From Nocardioides seonyuensis (GTDB lineage Bacteria > Actinomycetota > Actinomycetes > Propionibacteriales > Nocardioidaceae), in contig NZ_CP038436.1 in the NCBI RefSeq assembly GCF_004683965.1, positions 3,910,363-3,974,362 on the forward strand: a stretch of 64,000 bases of DNA, in the 5' to 3' direction. The notes beneath the pieces were generated by a model. It ran no database searches. It worked only from the letters and a program-made list of their open reading frames with translations, and was not told the origin of the DNA. The first letter of the stretch is position 1. Each line of letters starts with the position of its first letter. The translations under genes and the position numbers were made by a program. Shown piece after piece: positions 1 through 8,443 of this stretch.

Positions 1-1167
1 GGCGTGTTCGTGGGCCAGGACCTCTACTCCGGATCCTCCTTCGTCTACGACCCGTGGATCCTTTACGCGCGGGGACTCATCACCGCACCGAACCTCGTCC
101 TCGCCGGCATCGTCGGTTCGGGCAAGTCGTCACTGGCCAAGAGCCTCTACACGCGATCGATCCCTTTCGGTCGCCGTGTGTACGTCCCTGGTGACCCGAA
201 GGGTGAACACACCGCTGTCGCCGAAGCCGTCGGTGGGCGAGCCATCGCACTCGGGCATGGAATGATCAACCGGCTCAACCCACTCGACGAAGGCCACCGG
301 CCCGTTGGACTCGACGACGCCCAATGGTCCAGCCAAGTCGCATCGCGCCGACGCGACCTGGTCGGCGCACTCGCCGAAACGGTTCTCGAGCGGCGGTTGA
401 CCCCGCTCGAGCACACGGCTGTCGACATCGCCATCGACCGCACCGTCCGCGGTTCCGACGTACCAGTCCTCCCCATGATCGTCGATCGACTCCTCAGCCC
501 GGATCAGGTCGATGACCCCAACGGTCGCCTCACCGAGGACGCGCGACTCGTCGGCCACGCCCTGCGCCGACTCGTCGCCGGCGACCTCGCCGGCTTGTTC
601 GACGGCCCATCAACAGTGAGGTTCGACCCGGCTCTGCCAATGATCTCCCTCGACCTCTCCCGCGTCGCCGAGAACGCGACCCTCATCTCGGTCCTGATGA
701 CATGCGCATCAGCGTGGATGGAATCCGCACTCATGGACCCCGCGGGCGGGCAACGCTGGGTCGTGTACGACGAAGCCTGGCGGCTCATGTCCCACCCCGC
801 ACTGCTGCGCAGGATGGACGCCCAATGGCGGATGGCCAGGCACTACGGGATCGCCAACATGCTGATCTTCCACAAGCTCACCGACCTCGACAACGTCGGT
901 GACTCCGGCTCCGCCATGCGCGCCCTCGCCTCATCACTGCTCGCCAACGCTGAGACCCGGATCGTGTACCGGCAAGAGGCAGATCAACTCGGCGCCACCT
1001 CGACCGCGCTCGGACTGACCGGCACCGAGCAGGCGCTCATCCCCACCCTCGGCACGGGTCAAGGGCTCTGGCGGATCAAAGATCGCTCATTCGTGGTCCA
1101 GCATCAGATGCATCCAGACGAACTCCGAGTCTTCGACACCTCCAGCCGAATGTTGACTGGCGCTTGA
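1..1167 (+). CDS. VirB4/TraC-like conjugation ATPase, 5'-truncated by the window
   Basis: The reading frame is open from the first base, so the true start lies outside the window and only the C-terminal 388 or so residues are seen. A Walker A motif (GIVGSGKSS) lies near residue 37 and a Walker B-like motif (WVVYDEAWRL) near residue 255, with the late KLTDLDNVGDSGSA segment typical of VirB4/TraC-type ATPases. Family knowledge: these ATPases power assembly of, and transport through, type IV secretion channels at the membrane. The TraD/TraG coupling protein at 8440 supports a conjugative context. The call as a conjugation ATPase is firm; the exact subfamily is not. Confidence 0.82.
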   Translation, partial: GVFVGQDLYSGSSFVYDPWILYARGLITAPNLVLAGIVGSGKSSLAKSLYTRSIPFGRRVYVPGDPKGEHTAVAEAVGGRAIALGHGMINRLNPLDEGHRPVGLDDAQWSSQVASRRRDLVGALAETVLERRLTPLEHTAVDIAIDRTVRGSDVPVLPMIVDRLLSPDQVDDPNGRLTEDARLVGHALRRLVAGDLAGLFDGPSTVRFDPALPMISLDLSRVAENATLISVLMTCASAWMESALMDPAGGQRWVVYDEAWRLMSHPALLRRMDAQWRMARHYGIANMLIFHKLTDLDNVGDSGSAMRALASSLLANAETRIVYRQEADQLGATSTALGLTGTEQALIPTLGTGQGLWRIKDRSFVVQHQMHPDELRVFDTSSRMLTGA

Positions 1168-1348
1168 GACGGCGGCGTCCCCGCCCGCTACGGAGTAGCC
1201 CTGTTCGCCCAGAATGACGTACGAAATATGCCAAGGCGCCGCTGTGGTCTAAAGCCGGCGCCGCGCCATGCCATCCGCCGTCAGTGGCGGAGAGCGTCGC
1301 CTGTCGGACCTCTCAGGAAGGATAGGAGGCGACAGCGAAGGAGCAGCA

Positions 1349-4300
1349 ATGGTGGATCCACTTACCGCGGCAGCGGCAGCATCTGCGGCGACCGGTACGG
1401 CCAAGGGAATCAGCGGTGCCGCTGGAAGGCAGATAGTCGTGTTCCTCGGGAAGCGGACCCAGCGCATCCGGGTCGCCCGAGCCGTCTCGAAGAAGGCGAA
1501 GTCTGAGGGCATCGAGGTCGGTTGGCGGACACTGGCTTCCTGGTTGAAGACCGAGGACGTGCGTGAAGCTGTTACAAAAGGCGACACCGATCAGCTCCAA
1601 AGCGCGCTTGAGCGGTTGGAGTTCACAATGGTGGATGCTGCCAACCTGGACATTGCCGCGGCTGTCGCGAGGGTGGTCGAACTCATTCGCAATGAAGCCC
1701 TGCGCCGGGAGACCGTAAACGACGGCCGAGTGGCACAAACGCTTCGTCTCGAACAGACGATTAAGACCACGGCCAGCGAGCAACGAGCGCTGCTCACAGC
1801 AGGCGGCGACGAGGTCGCGTTCACGACCGCCCTGGAGAAGCTCCATCCCTGGCGAGCAACAGCGGCCCGCGACCTCGCAGCCCAATGGACGCCCTTTCGG
1901 GGACTTGTGATCACCCTCGCCGGCGAGCGTGATCGACGGAGCCTCTTAGAACAGTGGGCAACCGCTCCCCCGGCCGCCATGGCAGACGCTCCCGCCGAAG
2001 CATGGTGCTGGCTCGCATGCGTCGCCGGCGATTACGGGGCCAGCGTGGCAGTCGTGGAGTTCGTCGCGAAGGGAGTCGACGCGGGTGCCTCTGCCTCGTA
2101 CTGGTGGGCCCGAGCCGGCCTGAGCATCGGAACCGGCACGCCACAAGACGCCGCGCTTGCAAGAGATCTGTGGTCGCGTTCGGTCCCGAAGCACCCACTC
2201 GCTGCAGCGGGCGAAGCAATCGAGAAGGGCGACTACTCGCCTGCCGAGGAGGTCCTCGAATCCTGGGACGCGGACGATCCCAACGACCAGTCGATCAAGT
2301 CCATTCTGCAGACCGCGGCAGCAACCGGTCGCGGCGACTTCAATCGGGCCATCCAGATCGGAATCGAAGGCGCAGCCGACCATCCCGAGGGCAGCGGCAA
2401 CACGCTGCGTACCGCCGAGGCCCTGCTCTCACGCGGCCACCACGGGCTGAGCGAACACCCGCTCAGCGACTTTGCCCGCGCCTTCGACCTGGCCATCCAG
2501 GCTCGCGACTCCCGTCGAACATGGCTCGGCGACAGTGTCGCCCCGATCCTGACAGCGGTGAAAGCATCCGCGCTGGCCACCGACATCGACCGGGCATGGC
2601 GCCTCACGCAAGCTCCGCCAGAGGGAACCGCTCTCCCACACGAGGCTCGCGACATCCGACTACGACGAGAGTCGGCGATTCTTGCCGCCGCAATGGGCAG
2701 ATTCGAGAACGCGCAGGCAGTGGCCGAGTCTCTCGATGATCCGTTCGTTACTCACACCGTCGCCGGTTGGAAGGCCTTCGCAGACGACCGTCCCGACGAC
2801 GCCGAGGATGCCTGGCTCCAAGCCTGGGAACACGCTCCGAATGACACATCGCGGCTCCAGACCGCGTCCGCCCTGGCACCGCTGGGCAAGCGCCTCCCCG
2901 ACCTGGGTTCCCTGCCCGACGAGTACAGCTTGGCCGTCGACCACATCAAGACCATCCACGAGGTGATGAGCAGCGACGAGGACATGTCGTTGCTTCGTGT
3001 CAGGGCCCGCGATTCTGAGCAGCTCACCGTCCTCCTTGCAGAACGGCTCGTCGCGCAGGGGAAAGTTGCAGACGCGGCCGCAGTCCTTGAAGCCGGCGGC
3101 GCCCGCTGGAACCACCCTCTGATGATGAGGATGGCCGCATCACGGTACGAGAGCGCCGGGGCCTACGAGAAAGCGTTCGACGTGGCCGCCACGGCGCTGT
3201 CGCTCGGCGGCCCGACCTGGGCGGGACGCCTGGAAACCCTGATGATCCAGTTTGACTCGCTGGAGTCACGAGGTGAGTTTTCGCGGTCGTTGGCCGTCGT
3301 GCGTGAGATGGCCACCATCGCGCCAGGGAACCTCACCGTCCGCTGGGCCCTAGTGCACAGCCTGGTCCGAGCGGGCAGCATCGAGGACGCTTGGCGTGCC
3401 CTCACCCACGAGGGCAGGCCGGTCGACCCGCGCGACCCCGCCGACGCCCGGACTTGGATCGGCCTGACAGCAGAGTGCGACGACAGCCCAGAGTTCGTCC
3501 AACGCTCCCTCGAGACGATGAGCGCCTGGGTCCACGAGCCTGACACCGTCGGCGTGTTCCTCATCCAGATTTACCGCGGGCTCACCCGCCACGCACGCGA
3601 CGTCGCCGACGCCGACATCGCCGAGCTTCACAAGGCGACCGCAGACTTCACCGCGGCGCATCCCGAGAACCAAGTGTTCCGGTCGTTCACGCTGGACGAG
3701 AACGACATCGTCGGTTCACTGACGACAATGCTCAAGAACCGAACAGCAGAAGACCCGGCGATCAAAGACCTTCGCGAACGCGTAGGACGTGGCGAACTAC
3801 CGCTCGGATTCGTCGTCGAATTGACGAGCCGAACCTATGTCGAAGTCTGCATTATGACCGGCGCAGGCCTCGTGTTCAGCCACATGCCGCCAGCCGCCGA
3901 GGCCGGCCAAGCGGTCGCTGCGGCCGCCCTGGGCTCTCGAGTCGTCATCGACGGCTCTGCGGCGGCGACGCTCTCGCTCCTCAACCCGGCGATCGTCGAC
4001 AGGCTGATCGGTGCTTTTCTGGATCTGGGAACGACGGACTCCGCCTACCGCGACGCGCTCGGCGCCCAGCAGAGCCTCAACATGCGGTCGACCATGACCT
4101 TGGGCTGGGACGACAAGCAAGCGCGTCCGCTGATTACCGAGACAAGCGAGGAGGAAGCCGACGCCTTCGCACGTCGCGCAGACCGGGTCGTTGACCTGTT
4201 GGCCCGCTCTGAGCGCCGGGGCTGGCCCGGACTCAAGCGGTTCGCGGAGTTCTCTGGCGACGGAATCTGGCTCAGCTCCCTCGACCTAGCCATGTCCGAG

Positions 4301-4984
4301 GGGCGGCCCTTCTGGTGCGACGACCGATCCCTTCGCCAGATGGCCGCCTCCGAAGGCGCTCAAACGTTCGGCACCGTCGACCTCCTCGCGGCTCTGGAAG
4401 CTGCCGGCCTACTCGATCACGACCTCGGGATCGCCGCACGCGCCAGCCTGGTCGCCGGCTACCACGTAGACCTGGACTTCGACGCGGACGTACTGACGCT
4501 CGCCGCCGAACTCGACAACTGGAGGCCCAAGGGCGCCGCCGCCGCACTTACACGCACCCACTCTTGGGTCGACCCCGCCGCATGCGTCCGATTCGCCAGC
4601 ACAGCCATGGCCCGGGTCGCGCCCACGTCCCCGGCAGCCATTGCGGACTGGACAGCCGCAGTAGCGCTCGGCTTGGTCCGCATCACCGACGGGAGCGTCG
4701 AAGCCGCTTCGCAAAACCTGAAGATTCTTCTCACCCACCAGTTCTCCCAGCCGTGGCTACGTCCCGACACCCTGCCGTTCGTGATGCAAGGCATCCGAAC
4801 AGCCGTCGACGACCTGCCCGGCACCACCGACCCGCTGCCGGCGGTACTTGCCCACACGTACAGTCAGATCGCAGGGAAGCATGGCGCTTGTCAGGCCGCT
4901 GAGTTCCTGTTGATGTTGGTCGCGAACCTGGGCGACCAGGAGAGGGCCACCGCAGCCAGAGTCATCCTCACGAGCGAGACGTAG
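1349..4984 (+). CDS. Large TPR-PIN protein, putative defence/conflict effector
   Basis: The protein has 1211 residues. ATG 1349 is preferred over the longer frame (1268) because AAGGAG sits about 8 bases upstream. Residues 1-60 are Ala-rich and then basic. About residues 190-760 form irregular helical TPR-like repeats. Near residues 860-1020 is a PIN-like nuclease fold: acidic D868 in VVIDGS, a late 'LSSLDLAMSEG' helix, then D991/D992 in FWCDDRSL followed by TFGTVDLLAAL, the usual PIN C-terminal pattern. A helical tail follows. Inference: TPRs sense a target and PIN cuts RNA. It resembles, from memory, the 'TPR-GreAB-C-PIN' families predicted in conflict systems; I could not check this. It is cargo between T4SS genes, and no obvious antitoxin is adjacent. 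Confidence 0.62.
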   Translation: MVDPLTAAAAASAATGTAKGISGAAGRQIVVFLGKRTQRIRVARAVSKKAKSEGIEVGWRTLASWLKTEDVREAVTKGDTDQLQSALERLEFTMVDAANLDIAAAVARVVELIRNEALRRETVNDGRVAQTLRLEQTIKTTASEQRALLTAGGDEVAFTTALEKLHPWRATAARDLAAQWTPFRGLVITLAGERDRRSLLEQWATAPPAAMADAPAEAWCWLACVAGDYGASVAVVEFVAKGVDAGASASYWWARAGLSIGTGTPQDAALARDLWSRSVPKHPLAAAGEAIEKGDYSPAEEVLESWDADDPNDQSIKSILQTAAATGRGDFNRAIQIGIEGAADHPEGSGNTLRTAEALLSRGHHGLSEHPLSDFARAFDLAIQARDSRRTWLGDSVAPILTAVKASALATDIDRAWRLTQAPPEGTALPHEARDIRLRRESAILAAAMGRFENAQAVAESLDDPFVTHTVAGWKAFADDRPDDAEDAWLQAWEHAPNDTSRLQTASALAPLGKRLPDLGSLPDEYSLAVDHIKTIHEVMSSDEDMSLLRVRARDSEQLTVLLAERLVAQGKVADAAAVLEAGGARWNHPLMMRMAASRYESAGAYEKAFDVAATALSLGGPTWAGRLETLMIQFDSLESRGEFSRSLAVVREMATIAPGNLTVRWALVHSLVRAGSIEDAWRALTHEGRPVDPRDPADARTWIGLTAECDDSPEFVQRSLETMSAWVHEPDTVGVFLIQIYRGLTRHARDVADADIAELHKATADFTAAHPENQVFRSFTLDENDIVGSLTTMLKNRTAEDPAIKDLRERVGRGELPLGFVVELTSRTYVEVCIMTGAGLVFSHMPPAAEAGQAVAAAALGSRVVIDGSAAATLSLLNPAIVDRLIGAFLDLGTTDSAYRDALGAQQSLNMRSTMTLGWDDKQARPLITETSEEEADAFARRADRVVDLLARSERRGWPGLKRFAEFSGDGIWLSSLDLAMSEGRPFWCDDRSLRQMAASEGAQTFGTVDLLAALEAAGLLDHDLGIAARASLVAGYHVDLDFDADVLTLAAELDNWRPKGAAAALTRTHSWVDPAACVRFASTAMARVAPTSPAAIADWTAAVALGLVRITDGSVEAASQNLKILLTHQFSQPWLRPDTLPFVMQGIRTAVDDLPGTTDPLPAVLAHTYSQIAGKHGACQAAEFLLMLVANLGDQERATAARVILTSET

Positions 4985-4999
4985 CCGCTTGTCGACGTA

Positions 5000-5164
5000 T
5001 CAGTCGCCGAAATGCTCGCGAACTTGGTCCGCCTGCTCTTAGGAGAGCTCCCACCGGCGATACGGAGCGCTCTGCCAGCCTTGGTCGCGCAGCCACTGAC
5101 GGATCGTTGTGGGACTGAGGCTGAGCTCTACCGAGAGCTGCCTGGGGGTGATCGGCTCGGTCAT
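5000..5164 (-). pseudogene. Small helix-turn-helix protein interrupted by an in-frame TAA
   Basis: From ATG 5164 the frame reads MTEPITPRQLSVELSLSP and continues TTIRQWLRDQGWQ, a clear winged-helix/HTH segment. It ends at TAA 5041-5039 after 41 residues. The same frame resumes directly with EQADQVREHFGD and a TGA at 5002-5000. The resumed text reads as the natural end of the domain (a helix after 'RRWELS'), so the TAA looks like a nonsense change in a roughly 54-residue protein. It is also possible that the 41-residue form is the real product. It is convergent with the TPR-PIN gene, ending 15 bases from it. It may be a small regulator of the cargo genes; that is inference. Confidence 0.5.
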
Positions 5165-5284
5165 TCTTCGACACTAGGCGAGGCAGGCTGGCTCCGCTGG
5201 ACGACGGCGCAGACCAGTCAGCCCGCCCTGCTTCTTACCGCCGCCTGCCGGGCACTCCCGCTGCGCGTCGAGAATCGCAGTTGC

Positions 5285-6778
5285 CTACGGGATTGAACTT
5301 CGGTCCATCAGGCCGAGAGCGTCGGCGAGAGCCGAGTGCTTGCTGAGGTGCGTCTTCATCGCCTTCTGAGTTGACGCACCGCCAACGGTGGCTCTTCGAA
5401 CCCAGGTGTCATGTGGCCCCATCTGGCTTCGGTACTTCGCATGCGCGTGACTCAGTGCCTCGTCGCTCGGGTTCCCCTGGCCCAGATTCCGCACGTGGGC
5501 CGCCCGCATATGCGGCTTCGGTGGGCTGTGAGTACCTAGAGCGACCCCTGCGCGCTGCCCAACGTACGAAGGAGTCGGCTTGTAGTTGATGCCCCCCGTC
5601 TTTGACCCGCCAGCAGTTCGCCTGAAAGCAGACGTTCCGGCGGGGTTCAGGCGCAGGCTTATTGAGACGTCGACGTACCAGCCGACTGCGTAGGCCATGG
5701 CCTGTTCTGTGCCTGGTTCATCGAGACCCCAGCCGATGAAGTCGGTCGTATCGAACGCGATGAGCTGCCCCTGTTTGCGCCGCCCAACCCAGGCGTACGC
5801 ATAGTTGTCATCCTGGGTGAGGAGGACTTGCGCCCCGTTCGGGTCGCCGCCAAACCAGGTGGGCCAGTCGGTCCACTTGGTGAGCGCACTCGCTTGGCCA
5901 ACTGCGACGTTCCTCATGTACTCAGTGACATCTCGAGAGTCCGTGTGCACGAAAGGGGACGAGCCGGGAGCGACGAAGCTAAGCCCTCGGGCCCTGGCTG
6001 CATCAAGTAGCTGGATCAACGCCGACGATGTCTTCTCATCGATGAGCGGAAGCACCCAAGGGGCGGCTCGATAGCGCCAGTCGCCTGGCGCTCCATGCCA
6101 TCGTTCCGAACCCAGATCAAGGCCCCGTGTCGACAGTGCGGACATGGCATATGCGGCCACCAGAAGCCGGTCGGATGCACTCTGGACGGAGGATGACCTC
6201 CGCGGGCCCATGAACGTATGAGCCAGGCCCGAAGTGAGGAGGGGAGCCCCGATGCGGCGCACCCCGGCACTCCCCAAGCGAGACGCCAAGAGTGCTGCTA
6301 GGGCTGCCTGGCTAGGGCGGTCACCAAACCTCACGGCCTTGCGGGCGAGCCGACCTATCGCTCTCGATGCGACGGACCGTTCCACGGCAGCCGAACTCAC
6401 GAGCGTGGGGGAGGCACCGGTCTTGAGAGCAACGCCGGTCAGCATCGCGATCAACTTGGCCTGTTGGCGTTCGGAAACCTTGACCCCAGCCAAGTACCCA
6501 AGTGCTGTGTTCGAAGCTCTGTGCCCGTCACAGATCGCTGCGCCAACCTTTACGGAGTCGCGCGCTCTGGCCTTCGGAAGGTCAAAGTCACCTTGGACCA
6601 TGGCTCGGGCCCGTGAAGGGTCACCGGTACAGGCAATCGCAGCGACGCCGAGTAGCGCAGAGGGGCCCGCCGATCGACGTTGGTCGGCGCGTAGTTGCGC
6701 TGACTCGAGAGACGCCACGGGCTTCTGGAGTAGCTCCCGATCCCAGTCTGCGCCATCAAGCCGGATCGTCGTCGACAT
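5285..6778 (-). CDS. Hypothetical cargo protein, 497 aa
   Basis: I do not recognise this protein. The N-terminal half (about 1-230) is Ala/Arg-rich and helical with no clear motif. The middle (about 250-370) has a mixed alpha/beta look with many Trp and aromatic residues (WPTWFGGDPNGA, YAYAWVGRRKQG). The last 90 residues are basic, with a 'PHMRAAHVRN...DTWVRRATVGG' block of the H-x-R...W-V-R type that I associate with uncharacterised proteins of phage and integrative elements. There is no signal peptide or membrane segment. It stands alone on the minus strand between the cargo TPR-PIN gene and the plus-strand ArdC-like gene, and its codon choice is less GC-biased than the backbone's. Confidence 0.6.
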   Translation of the reverse strand: MSTTIRLDGADWDRELLQKPVASLESAQLRADQRRSAGPSALLGVAAIACTGDPSRARAMVQGDFDLPKARARDSVKVGAAICDGHRASNTALGYLAGVKVSERQQAKLIAMLTGVALKTGASPTLVSSAAVERSVASRAIGRLARKAVRFGDRPSQAALAALLASRLGSAGVRRIGAPLLTSGLAHTFMGPRRSSSVQSASDRLLVAAYAMSALSTRGLDLGSERWHGAPGDWRYRAAPWVLPLIDEKTSSALIQLLDAARARGLSFVAPGSSPFVHTDSRDVTEYMRNVAVGQASALTKWTDWPTWFGGDPNGAQVLLTQDDNYAYAWVGRRKQGQLIAFDTTDFIGWGLDEPGTEQAMAYAVGWYVDVSISLRLNPAGTSAFRRTAGGSKTGGINYKPTPSYVGQRAGVALGTHSPPKPHMRAAHVRNLGQGNPSDEALSHAHAKYRSQMGPHDTWVRRATVGGASTQKAMKTHLSKHSALADALGLMDRSSIP

Positions 6779-6923
6779 CGCCGCAATCTACCCATGATCC
6801 GTCTGCGCGATCGAGTATGACATTCATCCGGCGCGTCGCTCCGCCAATGCCTCGTGGCCCTCATTGGGACGGAGTCGCGGCGCTGGCTGCGTACCTCCTG
6901 GTTATCGAAGCCAGGAGGCACGC

Positions 6924-7991
6924 ATGCGACTCCAAGACCGACCGGCAGCAGCACGAACGGCGAAACTCGAGGCACTTCAACAAGAGTTGGCCGAGTCCGT
7001 GGCCGCTCTCGTCACGGGTGAGGACTGGACACGTGCGATGACCTTCGCGGTCAGGTTCCGGTCGAGGAGCTTCAGCAACTCGCTCCTGATCGCCACAGCG
7101 CACCTCGCGGCGTACAACGAGGGTCGCGTGCCGGAGCCGAGCCCGACGTACGTCGCGGGGTTCCGGCAATGGCAGTCCCTCGGCCGGCATGTAGTCAAGG
7201 GACAGTCCGGGTACGGCATCCTCGCCCCGGTCACCGCACGATTCGCCAGCCGCGAGCCCGCCAATCCTGGGTCGTGGCATCGACTCGGCCGCGGCGAGAG
7301 GCCCGCTCCTGGCGAGGTCGTGAAGTCACGGCTCATCGGCGTGAAGGGCACCCACGTGTGGGACGTGTCGCAAACCGACGGTCTCCCGTTGCCGGAACCT
7401 CCACGTCCGGTCCTCCTGGAAGGGGAGGCGCCGTCGGGGCTGTGGGACGGCCTCGCCGATCAGATCACCTCCGACGGCTACGAACTACGGCTGGTCTCCT
7501 CGTCCGCAGCGATCGGAGGCGCCAACGGTCTCACTGACTTCCTCACCCGCGAAGTCTCGATACGCATGGACGTCGACGACGCAGCCCAGGCCAAGACGCT
7601 CGCGCACGAGCTCGGGCACTGCCGGCTCCATGCCCCGAAGTCCGTCGACGCCGACACGACTGCGGCGGCCGAGGCGACCGTGCATCGCGGGACTGCCGAG
7701 GTAGAAGCCGAGTCTGTCGCGCTTATGGTCGGCGCCGCCCATGGTCTGGACACGAGCGCCTACACCATCCCCTACGTCGCGACCTGGGCCAAAAGCGTCC
7801 CCGGCAAGACACCAGTCGAGGTCGTGCAAGCCACCGCCGAACGAGTCCGCGCCACTGCACTCGGGATCCTCGACCGGCTCGACACCATCAAGGTCGGCGA
7901 CGGCGACCCACCCGGACTCGACCGGGCCGCACTCACCCCCTCCGCGCCCATGCGACGTATCCAAGCGAAGACTCCGGCGGTGGAGCTGTGA
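6924..7991 (+). CDS. ArdC-like ssDNA-binding domain / ImmA-IrrE metallopeptidase protein
   Basis: The protein has 355 residues. ATG 6924 is chosen because AGGAGG lies 5 bases upstream; the frame is open 20 codons further. The first 140 or so residues look like the N-terminal domain of ArdC-type antirestriction proteins (NSLLIATAHLAAYNEG, then FRQWQSLGRHVVKGQSG). Residues about 210-300 hold a zinc-peptidase motif (AHELGHCRLH, HExxH) with a downstream Glu (EVEAESVALMV), as in the ImmA/IrrE class. Family role: protecting incoming single-stranded DNA from host restriction, or cleaving a regulator. It begins the block of overlapping conjugation genes, sharing four bases with the next gene. Confidence 0.75.
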   Translation: MRLQDRPAAARTAKLEALQQELAESVAALVTGEDWTRAMTFAVRFRSRSFSNSLLIATAHLAAYNEGRVPEPSPTYVAGFRQWQSLGRHVVKGQSGYGILAPVTARFASREPANPGSWHRLGRGERPAPGEVVKSRLIGVKGTHVWDVSQTDGLPLPEPPRPVLLEGEAPSGLWDGLADQITSDGYELRLVSSSAAIGGANGLTDFLTREVSIRMDVDDAAQAKTLAHELGHCRLHAPKSVDADTTAAAEATVHRGTAEVEAESVALMVGAAHGLDTSAYTIPYVATWAKSVPGKTPVEVVQATAERVRATALGILDRLDTIKVGDGDPPGLDRAALTPSAPMRRIQAKTPAVEL

Positions 7992-8443
7992 AGATCCCCG
8001 TCGTTCTCCCAGTCGTGCATATCAACGTTTCAGGCGATGGCGGCCTTACCGTCACTCTCGATGGCGAGGTCTACCAACACGCCAGCGTGTTCACCCGCGG
8101 CAACGTGGGCGACGTACTGGACCAGATCACCACCATGCTCGACTCCCCCGTCCGGGTTGAGGTCCGTGAGGCCGACGGTACGACGTACGCCGACATCGCC
8201 ACCCCACCCGAACACCTCACCGAGCCACCCAAGGAAGAGTCAGTTTGGCCGACGACCCCCGCCACGTCCCACGCAGGCTTCATGCCCGGTGAGCAGGTCG
8301 CGCTCGCCTACGTCCTGACCCGACAGACAGCCGACCTCGACGGCAGCGCACCCCTACGCCTCCCGCCGACGCTGCTCGCCTCACGCCGTGACGGACTCGT
8401 CCTGGTCGGACTGACCTCCCACACCATCGCGACCATCCAATGA
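7988..8443 (+). CDS. Hypothetical protein of the conjugation operon
   Basis: This unrecognised 151-residue protein starts with GTG overlapping the ArdC-like stop (GTGA) and ends overlapping the coupling-protein start (ATGA), so all three genes should be translationally coupled. The N-terminal half is beta-rich (VHINVSGDGGLTVTLDGEVY), followed by a helix (VGDVLDQITTML) and a short acidic/Pro linker. The C-terminal part is hydrophobic but not clearly membrane-spanning (VALAYVLTRQTAD, GLVLVGLTSHTIATI). Position suggests a T4SS accessory role, and nothing more can be said. Confidence 0.65.
   Translation: MKIPVVLPVVHINVSGDGGLTVTLDGEVYQHASVFTRGNVGDVLDQITTMLDSPVRVEVREADGTTYADIATPPEHLTEPPKEESVWPTTPATSHAGFMPGEQVALAYVLTRQTADLDGSAPLRLPPTLLASRRDGLVLVGLTSHTIATIQ

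Noticed and set aside
1268..1348. Longer N-terminus for the TPR-PIN protein
   Set aside because: No ribosome-binding site at 1268, while AAGGAG precedes ATG 1349 at proper distance.
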